From positions 1 to 45,581 of the forward strand of contig JAMPFM010000020.1 in the NCBI GenBank assembly GCA_023664455.1: a stretch of DNA of 45,581 nucleotides. The letters are read 5' to 3'. Position numbers and translations under genes: made by a program. This DNA is from Blautia sp. (GTDB taxonomy: Bacteria > Bacillota > Clostridia > Lachnospirales > Lachnospiraceae). The notes below the pieces were generated by a model. The model was given only the letters and a program-made list of their open reading frames with translations, did no database searches and was not told the DNA's origin. Shown here piece after piece: positions 24,605 to 32,469 of the stretch (the stretch's first letter is position 1; every line of letters begins with the position of its first letter).

Positions 24605-25957
24605 ATGGAACCTTGGGAGCAGATTTCTATTCCAGAGATACAGGAAAAATCTCATAAAAAGCGAAACGGACTCATCATCGCATCGGTTGCGGCGGGCTGT
24701 ATCCTGGCGGTTCTTTTGAGTGGCATTTTTCTTTTCAGAATCTATAATACAGCGGAAAGAAGGATTCTGAGAGGGTTTCAGCGGCTGGCTGGGGAAGTAA
24801 TTGAACAACAGGTGTTATTAAATAAGACGGGGGAAGATACGGCAAAGCCAGGCGCTATGAAGCTAGAGACCACGCTGAATCTAAGCAGTGAAGAACTTCC
24901 TATTACGCTAGGGGTGGATACGGTTCTTCTGCGGGATACGGACGCGCGCAGGATGAGGGCGGATACTGCGTTAAGCGTTATGAATCGGAAGCTTGTCCAG
25001 ATACAGACCTATGGGGAGGAAGAAACCCTGACTTTCAGGCTGCCGGATTTCTTTGACCAGAATCTGGCATTTGATACCAGGCGGATTGATAGTCAGTACA
25101 ATCAGTCTCTTTTTGCCGAGAAATTCGGTGAAGTGGATATGCCGGAAACGTCCCTGCAGCTTTTCCCGGAGCAGGAGTGGTCGGGGGAAAAGCTGCAAAA
25201 GGTCTGGAAAAATTTCCTGGAGGATTGGAAAGAAAGCCTGAAATCCGAGGATACACTGCCGGAAATTCAGGTAGAAATGGTGGAAGAAGAGATAGAAGTC
25301 AACATTCCCGGAAATAGCGACAGGCAGTATCTATGCAGCCAATACCTTGTGACGATTCCGAAAGAGTGGTCAAGGCGGCTGGCATTGGATGAAGCAAAAG
25401 TTCGTCTGGAACAGGATATCGCACTGTTAGTAGCGATGGATCGGCATAGCCGCATTATCTGTCTTTCTTTAAAGAAGCCCCTGTCTCTTATGGTGGAGAC
25501 GGAAAATGGGGAAAAACTTGTAGAACTTGAGGCAGATATTAGTTTTCTTGGGGAAGAGAGAAGTATCGACGATATGATTATCGGCGTCGGACTGGAAATT
25601 CCGGTTACTTATCCGGGAGCAGAGCGGAGCTGGCGGGGACTATTACCGGGCAGGGGCAATGCTGCGGTCAAAGAGCATAGAGTTGCACTCCGGGCGGAAA
25701 CGGAGCTTGTTTTTACAGAAAATAACATGTGTATTGTAATGGAGCCGAATCAGATAACGGCAGTGTTAGATGATGAAGATTTGTTCAAGGTGACAGGACG
25801 GGTAGTGTGGGAACCGCTGAGAGAAGGAATCGAGCCATTGGAAGGTGAAACCATCCGGCTTTTTGAGATAACGGAAGCGCAATATGAGGATTTGGAGCGG
25901 CAGCTTTCGCGGAAGCTTCGGAAATGGGCGGCTGCCTTGGGAGATGCTTTTCTATAA
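24605..25957 (+). CDS. Membrane-anchored partner protein of the ABC exporter
   Basis: The 450 residues start with a short cytoplasmic tail (EQISIPEIQEKSHKKRNG), then one membrane helix (LIIASVAAGCILAVLLSGIF, about 24-43) and a 400-residue extracytoplasmic domain rich in beta strands and charged residues. I do not recognise the family. The topology resembles secreted-domain proteins that sit in ABC-2 exporter operons. It lies 16 bases after the ATPase gene and 68 bases before the first permease gene. Role in substrate recognition or sensing is inference from position. Confidence 0.7.
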   Translation: MEPWEQISIPEIQEKSHKKRNGLIIASVAAGCILAVLLSGIFLFRIYNTAERRILRGFQRLAGEVIEQQVLLNKTGEDTAKPGAMKLETTLNLSSEELPITLGVDTVLLRDTDARRMRADTALSVMNRKLVQIQTYGEEETLTFRLPDFFDQNLAFDTRRIDSQYNQSLFAEKFGEVDMPETSLQLFPEQEWSGEKLQKVWKNFLEDWKESLKSEDTLPEIQVEMVEEEIEVNIPGNSDRQYLCSQYLVTIPKEWSRRLALDEAKVRLEQDIALLVAMDRHSRIICLSLKKPLSLMVETENGEKLVELEADISFLGEERSIDDMIIGVGLEIPVTYPGAERSWRGLLPGRGNAAVKEHRVALRAETELVFTENNMCIVMEPNQITAVLDDEDLFKVTGRVVWEPLREGIEPLEGETIRLFEITEAQYEDLERQLSRKLRKWAAALGDAFL

Positions 25958-26025
25958 GGCGAGGAAGCTTTTGGACAGGATGAGGCGAAATTTCAAGGAA
26001 GAATGAAATAAATTGGAGTAGACGT

Positions 26026-27240
26026 ATGAAACAGACGTTACGATTATGGGGACTGGAATGGAAGCATATGGTGAGAAAGCTGCCCGCAATGCTGTGTACG
26101 GCGGCTTTTCTTCTTGCGCTGTTAGGCGGGATTGCTTTTGGCGCGTCAAAATTGCTCTATCGGGATTCCCCGTTTCTGCAGATAACCATCGCTGTTGTGG
26201 AAGAGGAAGAAAATGTATTGACTGATATGGTCATTCAATATGTAGAAGAAATGGAAAGCATATCGAAGTCCTGCCGTTTTCTGATGACGGAAAAAGAGGA
26301 AGGCTTCAAGATGCTGGAAGAGGGAAGCGTTGCTGCAGTGTTAGTTTTGCCGGATGGTATGATAGAGGGAATTTTAACCGGAGAAAATATACCGGCGCAG
26401 GTCTATTTCCCGAAAGATGCAGGAGTGGAATCAGCTCTATTAAAGGAGCTGACGGACGCGGGCATGGATATGCTGCGTGTGGCGCAGGCGGAAATTTATG
26501 GTATTTATGATACGGCGGTGCATTACGGGGTTCTGGAAGAGATTGCGGTATTGGAAGCGGATATCAATCGTTACAATCTGGCGTTTGCCCTGGATAGGCT
26601 GGCTCTCTATCAGACGAGGGAAGTTGCGGCGACCGGGGAGTTATCCATTTTACAATATGCCGTTGTATCCGGGGGGATTTTTTTCCTGTTATTATTCGGT
26701 ATGGCGTGTTATCCAATGATGAAGCCCTATCCCCGCGCATTTCGGCAGCTTTTGAAAAAACAAGGGATAGGCGTGGGGGCACAGTGTCTGGGAAAAGGGT
26801 TGTGTGGATTTTGTGCTATGGGAGCGGGAGTTTGCGGCCTTTTCTTATTCGCCAAGGGAATCGCGGCGGCAGCAGGCAGCAGCGCGTGGCTTCCCACCCT
26901 GGGCGCGAAGCAGGTGGGAATATTGTTTTTGATTTGTCTCTGCGTCATGGCGTTTGTCTTTTTGGTTTTTCAGATAGCGGATAATGCGGCGGCTGCGCTT
27001 TTGCTGTTGTTTTTCTTAACGACGGTCATGACATATTGTGCGGGGGGTTTTGTGCCGTCTGTGTTTCTGCCGGAAACGATACGAAAGATTGGCGGATTCC
27101 TGCCGGTCTCTTATCTCATAGAGGCGGCAGGCAGTTTGTATCTGCACGATACGCCGCATAGAGCCGTAGGGGCGCTTATTATCATGACGCTTCTATTTGC
27201 GGCAGCTTCTTATGCAGTCCGAAGGGGGAAAGAGGTATGA
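26026..27240 (+). CDS. ABC-2 type transporter permease
   Basis: The 404-residue protein has one N-terminal membrane helix (LPAMLCTAAFLLALLGGIAF), an extracytoplasmic domain of about 180 residues (LQITIAVVEEEEN, SVAAVLVLPDGMIEGIL) and a cluster of five or six C-terminal helices. This is the ABC2_membrane_3 layout of YhgE/Pip-like exporters. GGAG lies nine bases before ATG. The end overlaps the next permease gene by four bases (ATGA), so the two are translated together and probably form a heterodimer. Confidence 0.9.
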   Translation: MKQTLRLWGLEWKHMVRKLPAMLCTAAFLLALLGGIAFGASKLLYRDSPFLQITIAVVEEEENVLTDMVIQYVEEMESISKSCRFLMTEKEEGFKMLEEGSVAAVLVLPDGMIEGILTGENIPAQVYFPKDAGVESALLKELTDAGMDMLRVAQAEIYGIYDTAVHYGVLEEIAVLEADINRYNLAFALDRLALYQTREVAATGELSILQYAVVSGGIFFLLLFGMACYPMMKPYPRAFRQLLKKQGIGVGAQCLGKGLCGFCAMGAGVCGLFLFAKGIAAAAGSSAWLPTLGAKQVGILFLICLCVMAFVFLVFQIADNAAAALLLLFFLTTVMTYCAGGFVPSVFLPETIRKIGGFLPVSYLIEAAGSLYLHDTPHRAVGALIIMTLLFAAASYAVRRGKEV

Positions 27241-28481
27241 GGGCGTATGGTATCTGGCTGGAATTGTTGTTGAAGAGAATGTTGAAAAAACCTGCTTTCA
27301 TCCTGCTTCTGTTCTCGCTGCCATTGCTGGCGCTTTTGACGGAGCAGACCGCGCAGACCGGGCGGGGGGAAGGCATTCTTGTTGGCGTTATGATAGAAAC
27401 GGAATCCGCGGAAGCCTTTACAGTGCAGGATATGCATTTTTTATCCCGGCTGCAGGAACAGGACGGTCTTCTCACTTTTCAGAGATACGAGGAACGGGAG
27501 CAGCTTTTGCAAGATATAGCGCGGGGGAGTCTGGATTGCGGCATAATTTGTCCCGGAGATTTGGAAAAAAGGCTTCTTGCAGGTGACTGGCAAGGGGCAA
27601 TTACAATATATCAGCCCGAAACCTTTGAGATGGAGGGAATTGTCAAGGAGCGGGTTGCGGCGGTTCTGTTTTCCCTATATTCCGAGGATAAGTATGAGGA
27701 TTATGTCAGGGAAGCAGAAGCCTTTGAAAAAGTGCAGCAAAGCGGTATTATGGGGGACGAAATCGCGCAGTTTGCCAAGGCTGCGTATGAGACCCGCCTT
27801 TCTGACGGGAGTACGTTTGCGTTTCAGTATCATCGGGATATGCAGGAAAATGAGGTGGTTGGTGAGGCAGTCGAGGAGCCGGCAAAGCAGCGAGAGTCGG
27901 ACGGTGAGGCAGCAGAGGAGTCGGTAAGGCAGCAGGAGTCGGATGGCGGAGCAGTGGAGGATTCTGCAAGGCAGCGAGAGTCGGATGACGGGGCAGCAGA
28001 ATCCGCAACGGTCGGGACAGCAGTATTTCGTCTGCGAGGCGTGCTTGCTGTAGGTATTTTTTTAAGCGGTCTGTGCGGGTTGCTCATAGATTGGGAAGAC
28101 CGTCAGGACAGGAAATTTACGCGTCTTGCGCCAGAATGGTTGACTACTATGGTCAACACCTGGATTCCTACGGTTTGCACTTCCTTTGTAACTTTAATTT
28201 GTCTTTGTTGGGAGGAGCGGCCTTATGGCAGCGTCGCGGAAGGAATCCTGTTTTTAGGAAAAGAAGGTCTGCGTCTGCTTTTTTACCAGTTTCTAATTGT
28301 CCTTTATTGTAGTATAATCAGATTAATATTGAGAAAGCGGGAAACTCTGGCGGCTGCGATTCCGATTCTGACACTGGCGAGCATGGTCTGTTGCCCTATC
28401 TGGATTCGTTTGTCTTTATACCTGCCAGTATTTGGCGTCTTGGAAAAACTTTTTCCTGCGACGTATTATTTGCTGGGATAG
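27237..28481 (+). CDS. Second ABC-2 permease with internal 14-residue repeats
   Basis: Partner permease, 414 residues: N-terminal helix FILLLFSLPLLALLTEQ, an extracytoplasmic domain, then five helices. Between them residues 209-256 hold three copies and a partial fourth of a 14-residue repeat (GEAVEEPAKQRESD, GEAAEESVRQQESD, GGAVEDSARQRESD). In DNA this is a 42-bp period (27861-28004), so copy number can change without breaking the frame. The repeat is very acidic and probably disordered and extracytoplasmic. Such insertions are not a normal part of the family. The stop is followed by the large inverted repeat at 28485. Confidence 0.85.
   Translation: MRAYGIWLELLLKRMLKKPAFILLLFSLPLLALLTEQTAQTGRGEGILVGVMIETESAEAFTVQDMHFLSRLQEQDGLLTFQRYEEREQLLQDIARGSLDCGIICPGDLEKRLLAGDWQGAITIYQPETFEMEGIVKERVAAVLFSLYSEDKYEDYVREAEAFEKVQQSGIMGDEIAQFAKAAYETRLSDGSTFAFQYHRDMQENEVVGEAVEEPAKQRESDGEAAEESVRQQESDGGAVEDSARQRESDDGAAESATVGTAVFRLRGVLAVGIFLSGLCGLLIDWEDRQDRKFTRLAPEWLTTMVNTWIPTVCTSFVTLICLCWEERPYGSVAEGILFLGKEGLRLLFYQFLIVLYCSIIRLILRKRETLAAAIPILTLASMVCCPIWIRLSLYLPVFGVLEKLFPATYYLLG
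27861..28004 (+). repeat. 42-bp in-frame tandem repeat in the permease gene
   Basis: Three full units and a short fourth start at 27861, 27903, 27945 and 27987 with high identity (GAGTCGGA core). The period is a multiple of three, encoding an acidic 14-residue motif. Copy-number change by slippage would give length variants. Confidence 0.85.
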
Positions 28482-28484
28482 AAT

Positions 28485-28678
28485 TTGCAAAACTAAAGTT
28501 TAAAAGATGTAGTTGTACAGAATATACAATCCATAAGCAGGTACTGTGAAAACGCCGGTACTTAGATGCCGTATTTTGGCATCTTATGTACCGCTGCGTT
28601 TGAACCGTAGCGCAAGCGTGCCTGCGTTGGATTATATATTCTGTACAACGGACGGTTAGCAATAGCCTGGTTTTGCAA
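28485..28678. repeat. 194-bp imperfect inverted repeat
   Basis: Terminal arms TTGCAAAAC and GTTTTGCAA are perfect (9 bp). Inside them GTTGTACAGAATATA (28512-28526) pairs with TATATTCTGTACAAC (28635-28649) as part of 21-base arms (28512-28532 with 28629-28649) having one mismatch; GCAGG pairs with CCTGC. The core GGTAC-TTA-GATGCC (28557-28570) pairs with GGCATC-TTA-TGTACC around GTATTTT. The whole region could fold into one long hairpin. It separates the transporter from mtnA and shows no ORF. It resembles a MITE-like element or a structured RNA. Confidence 0.75.
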
Positions 28679-28720
28679 TTATCCTAAACATTAGAAGTTA
28701 AGAAGGAGCATAATGATAAC

Positions 28721-29806
28721 ATGGAAGAAAAAAATATCATGGATTATGAAACGGTGGCGTTGGATGATGAGAACGATGCGCTTGTGATTCTGGATCAGAC
28801 GAAACTGCCGGGCGTGGCGCAGACGATCAGCTTACGGACCGGGGAAGAAATATGGGATGCCATTTATTTGTTAAAAGTGCGCGGTGCACCGGCAATCGGC
28901 GTGGCGGCGGCATTTGGGGCTTATCTGCTGGCGAAGCGGATAGATACGGAAGATTATGATACTTTTTATTCTGCATGGAAAAAACAGAAAGAATATTTAA
29001 ATTCGGCAAGACCGACTGCCGTGAACCTGTCTTGGGCATTAAACCGCATGGAGCAGGTCTGCATACAGAATCGGGACAAAGGGGTTACGCAGATAAAAGA
29101 GCTGTTGAAGCAGGAAGCGGTCTCAATTAAGGAAGAGGATATCCGGGTGTGCCGGGCGATTGGCGAACATGGGCTGAGTCTGGTAAAACCCGGCGACGGT
29201 ATTCTGACGCACTGTAATGCGGGGCAGCTTGCAACCTGTAAATACGGAACCGCCACTGCGCCGATTTATCTGGGAGAGGAGCGGGGATATCATTTCCGGG
29301 TTTTTGCAGACGAGACAAGACCGCTGTTACAGGGCGCGCGGCTTACGGCATATGAACTGATGGCGTCCGGCGTGGACGTTACCTTGATTTGTGATAATAT
29401 GTCGGGGATCGTTATGCGAAACGGCTGGGTACAGGCGGTATTTGTCGGCTGCGACCGGGTGGCGGCGAATGGAGATGTCGCTAATAAAATAGGGACGTCT
29501 GTGGTAGCGGCAGTTGCCAGCCGCTATCGGATACCGGTGTATGTGTGTGCGCCGACTTCGACTATCGATTGCAATACGCCTTCGGGTGCGGACATTACGA
29601 TTGAGCAGCGACCGGCGCACGAAGTAACGGATATGTGGTATCGGGAGCCGATGGCGCCGAAGGGCGTTAAGGTATTTAATCCTGCCTTTGATATTACGGA
29701 CCATGATTTAATCGCGGGAATTGTTACGGAATATGGGATTGCGAGGGAGCCTTATACAGAGTCTTTGCGGGAAATTTTTCGTAAGAAGGCGGAAGGGGCT
29801 TTGTGA
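28721..29806 (+). CDS. mtnA: 5-methylthioribose-1-phosphate isomerase family (MtnA/DrdI)
   Basis: The enzyme converts the 1-phosphate of 5-methylthioribose or 5-deoxyribose from aldose to ketose. The eIF2B-like fold is clear: VRGAPAIGVAAAFGAY (residues about 54-69), the catalytic Cys in LTHCNAGQLAT, CDNMSG and CDRVAANGDVANKIGT (catalytic Asp), and VCAPTSTIDCNTPSG. The 361-residue length is normal. AGGAG lies 12 bases before ATG; an in-frame ATG at 28739 is an alternative. The class II aldolase gene follows 39 bases later. MtnA plus fuculose-type aldolase without MtnX/MtnB/MtnC is the pattern of the 5-deoxyribose disposal (DHAP shunt) route. No kinase or phosphorylase is in the window. Confidence 0.93.
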   Translation: MEEKNIMDYETVALDDENDALVILDQTKLPGVAQTISLRTGEEIWDAIYLLKVRGAPAIGVAAAFGAYLLAKRIDTEDYDTFYSAWKKQKEYLNSARPTAVNLSWALNRMEQVCIQNRDKGVTQIKELLKQEAVSIKEEDIRVCRAIGEHGLSLVKPGDGILTHCNAGQLATCKYGTATAPIYLGEERGYHFRVFADETRPLLQGARLTAYELMASGVDVTLICDNMSGIVMRNGWVQAVFVGCDRVAANGDVANKIGTSVVAAVASRYRIPVYVCAPTSTIDCNTPSGADITIEQRPAHEVTDMWYREPMAPKGVKVFNPAFDITDHDLIAGIVTEYGIAREPYTESLREIFRKKAEGAL

Positions 29807-29845
29807 TAGTCTAGAGCAGATTGAAGGAAGAAGGGAAAGGCAAAA

Positions 29846-30526
29846 ATGGAGTATATGACACAGAAGCAGGCCAAGAAGGCAATTATCGACGTGGGACAGA
29901 GAATGTATGTGCGGAATTTCGTTGCCGCGAATGATGGGAATCTTTCTGTAAAGACCGGTGAAAACGAAGTCTGGGCGACGCCTACGGGCGTATCGAAAGG
30001 ATTTATGAAAAAGAAGATGCTGGTAAAAGTGGATTTGGACGGTCGCGTGCTGGAAGGGACTTACAAGCCTTCTTCGGAATTGAAAATGCATTTGCGCGCC
30101 TACCGGGAAAATCCAGACATTCGCGCGGTCTGCCATGCGCACCCGCCTATCTGCACCTGTTTCGCGATTGCCGGGATTCCGCTGGATACGCCGGTACTGG
30201 CGGAGGCGGTTATCACGCTGGGCGATGTGCCGGTTGCGCCATACGCGGAGTTAGGCTCTAAGGAAGTGCCAGAGGTTATTGCGCCTTACTGTCATACGCA
30301 CAATGGGATTTTGCTGGCAAACCACGGTTCTGTCACCTGGGCGGAAGATATTTATACCGCTTATTACCGTCTGGAATCTATGGAGTACTATGCCCGAATC
30401 CTTCTGATAACGGAAAAGATACTCGGAAAGCAGAATAAACTTTCCGGGGAGCAAATCGACGCGCTGCTTGCCATGCGGGAAAAATTCGGGGTAAAGCAGG
30501 GCGGTATGCCGCGCAGGGATGGATAA
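29846..30526 (+). CDS. Class II aldolase (fuculose-1-phosphate-aldolase-like)
   Basis: Zinc enzyme that splits a ketose 1-phosphate into dihydroxyacetone phosphate and an aldehyde. The 226 residues show the class II aldolase/adducin features: FVAANDGNLSVKTGENEVWA (phosphate-loop region), TPTGVSKG, SSELKMHL (catalytic Glu), the zinc histidines in VCHAHPP and LLANHGS, and the C-terminal helix with LESMEYYARILL. It stands directly after the MtnA-type isomerase, which supports action on 5-deoxyribulose-1-phosphate or methylthioribulose-1-phosphate. GGAAGAAGGG precedes ATG. An AT-rich restriction-modification block begins 13 bases after its stop. Confidence 0.9.
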   Translation: MEYMTQKQAKKAIIDVGQRMYVRNFVAANDGNLSVKTGENEVWATPTGVSKGFMKKKMLVKVDLDGRVLEGTYKPSSELKMHLRAYRENPDIRAVCHAHPPICTCFAIAGIPLDTPVLAEAVITLGDVPVAPYAELGSKEVPEVIAPYCHTHNGILLANHGSVTWAEDIYTAYYRLESMEYYARILLITEKILGKQNKLSGEQIDALLAMREKFGVKQGGMPRRDG

Positions 30527-30538
30527 GGACAAGGAAAC

Positions 30539-30567
30539 TTGAAAGTGTTCAGATATTTAAATATAAT
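30539..30567 (+). promoter_or_regulatory. Promoter of the twin-methyltransferase operon
   Basis: TTGAAA and TATAAT are 17 bases apart, 36 bases before the first methyltransferase start. The match is excellent and lies directly at the junction after the aldolase gene, so the block brings its own promoter. Confidence 0.7.
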
Positions 30568-30603
30568 ATGTCATGTGATAAAACTACAGAAAGTGGAGTA
30601 AAA

Positions 30604-31545
30604 ATGAAAGCGATATCTCTATTTAGCGGAGCTGGAGGATTAGACTTAGGTATCATTCAGGCAGGAAATAGTATTATTTGGGCGAACGACATAGATAAAG
30701 ATGCAGTAGCGACTTACAAGCAGAATATAGGGAATCATATTGTGCTTGGCGATATCAGAAATATTGATGTTTCAACGCTGCCTGATGCTGAGGTGGTAGT
30801 CGGGGGATTTCCGTGTCAGGGTTTTTCGCAGGCGAATACGCATCGCGTGTTGGACGATGAAAGAAATCAGCTGTATAGATTTTTTTACGAAGTTATTAAG
30901 GTAAAACAGCCAAAGTTTTTTATAGCTGAAAATGTCAAGGGTATTTTGTCATATGGAAAGGGAAAGGCTATTGAACAAATAGTAGCCGATTTTGAACAGG
31001 CAGGATATGTTACAAGGGTGCATCTTGTAAATATGGCAGATTACGGAGTTCCGCAATCGCGTCAGCGAGTTGTTATTATCGGACAAAATGTAAAATTGGG
31101 AAAAGAAATGTTATTTAGGTTTCCGGTTCCTACGAATAATAAAGATGGCAGTAATGGATTAAAAAAGTGGATATCTATCAAAGAGGCAATAGACCATTTT
31201 CCAGACCCGGACGAAGAGAATGATGTTTTGAATCATATATACTCAGCTTATAAGGTAGTATATAGGAATTATACAGCGCATCGCAAAACGGATCCGGATA
31301 AGCCGTCGCCTACAATTATAGCAAGAGGAAATGGCGGGGGAGGGGTTTGTGCCATTCCTCATTATAATGAAAAGCGCAGGTTGACAATAAGGGAAAGTGC
31401 CAGCGTTCAGACATTTCCTGAAGATTTTTGTTTTGTCGGTTCCATGAATGCCTGTTATAGACAAATTGGAAATGCTGTTCCGGTAAAATTTGCAAGACTC
31501 CTTGGAGAAGAGTTAGTAAGGCTTGAGAAAGAAGAAAAGATATGA
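30604..31545 (+). CDS. DNA cytosine-5 methyltransferase, first of a pair
   Basis: Start 30604 is chosen (12 codons inside the open frame) because GGAG precedes it. The 313 residues carry motif I SLFSGAGGLDLG (5-16), motif IV GGFPCQGFS with catalytic Cys71, ENVKG (109-113), QSRQRVVIIG (motif VIII), a target domain of modest size, and RRLTIRESASVQTFP plus YRQIGNAVPVKFAR (motifs IX, X). It is complete. It overlaps the second methyltransferase gene by four bases (ATGA). Two neighbouring m5C methyltransferases usually each protect one strand of an asymmetric site. AT-rich codon use unlike the flanking genes suggests recent transfer. Confidence 0.95.
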   Translation: MKAISLFSGAGGLDLGIIQAGNSIIWANDIDKDAVATYKQNIGNHIVLGDIRNIDVSTLPDAEVVVGGFPCQGFSQANTHRVLDDERNQLYRFFYEVIKVKQPKFFIAENVKGILSYGKGKAIEQIVADFEQAGYVTRVHLVNMADYGVPQSRQRVVIIGQNVKLGKEMLFRFPVPTNNKDGSNGLKKWISIKEAIDHFPDPDEENDVLNHIYSAYKVVYRNYTAHRKTDPDKPSPTIIARGNGGGGVCAIPHYNEKRRLTIRESASVQTFPEDFCFVGSMNACYRQIGNAVPVKFARLLGEELVRLEKEEKI

Positions 31546-32468
31546 GAGTGGTTTCATTATTTAGTGGCGCCGGTGGACTTGATTTAGGGTTTATTAGGGC
31601 GGGGCATCAGATTATATGGGCAAATGATTTGTACGAAGATGCTGTAGAAACATATCGGGCAAATTTAGGGAACCATATTGTCTGTAAAGATATTTCGCAG
31701 ATTTCATCGGATACCATACCTGATTGTGATATTGTGATTGGAGGTTTTCCCTGTCAGGGTTTTTCAGTTGCAAATATGAAAAGATGTGAAAATGATGAGC
31801 GGAATACTCTATATAAGCAGCTGATACGGGTAATAAAAGATAAAAAACCTAAATTTTTCGTGGCTGAGAATGTGAAAGGAATTACAAATTTAGCTAAGGG
31901 AAAAGTATTTGAAATGATTTTGAAAGATTTTGAGAAGCTGGATTACAATGTGAAATATAAAATTCTTAATGCTGCAGATTTTGGAGTGGCACAGACAAGA
32001 ATGAGGGTTATCATTGTAGGGGTAAGAAAAGATATTCATTTTGAATACAGGTTCCCAGATGCGACACATGAAAAGAATGGGGATAATGGATTAAATAAAT
32101 GGGTTTCAGTCGGTAAATTGATGTCGGAAATCCCCAATCCCGATGAACCGAATAATTTACTTAACCATGTATATTCAAAATATAAGTTGCATTTTAATGG
32201 ATATTTAGGGCATAGACCGCTTGATCCTGATAAACCTGCGCCAACAGTTACGGCGAGAGGGGATAATAAAGGCGGTGTTGTTATTTTACCACATCCAAAT
32301 GGGAAACGCAGAATGTCTTGCCGGGAGTTGGCTGCAGTTCAGAGTTTTCCATTGGATTACGAATTTAAGGGTAATAATTCATCGGTTTATCGCCAAATCG
32401 GAAATGCCGTTCCGCCATTAATGGCTTATGCTGTTGCTAAAATGTTTAATGAGTATAAGGAGGAGTAA
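31542..32468 (+). CDS. DNA cytosine-5 methyltransferase, second of a pair
   Basis: The 308-residue enzyme aligns co-linearly with the upstream one: motif I SLFSGAGGLDLG, catalytic Cys71 in GGFPCQGFS, ENVKG, QTRMRVIIVG, RRMSCRELAAVQSFP and YRQIGNAVPPLMAY. The same Cys71 position and shared spacing show that the two arose by duplication, while the middle target-recognition parts differ, so they probably modify different sequences or strands. Its stop lies two bases before the start codon of the HNH endonuclease gene, and AAGGAGG at its end drives that gene. Separate function as an orphan methyltransferase is less likely given the coupling. Confidence 0.95.
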   Translation: MRVVSLFSGAGGLDLGFIRAGHQIIWANDLYEDAVETYRANLGNHIVCKDISQISSDTIPDCDIVIGGFPCQGFSVANMKRCENDERNTLYKQLIRVIKDKKPKFFVAENVKGITNLAKGKVFEMILKDFEKLDYNVKYKILNAADFGVAQTRMRVIIVGVRKDIHFEYRFPDATHEKNGDNGLNKWVSVGKLMSEIPNPDEPNNLLNHVYSKYKLHFNGYLGHRPLDPDKPAPTVTARGDNKGGVVILPHPNGKRRMSCRELAAVQSFPLDYEFKGNNSSVYRQIGNAVPPLMAYAVAKMFNEYKEE

Positions 32469-32469
32469 C

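Noticed and set aside
30604-32468. Twin methyltransferases as an assembly duplication
   Set aside because: The two sequences differ throughout, including the target region, and overlap by a natural ATGA junction.
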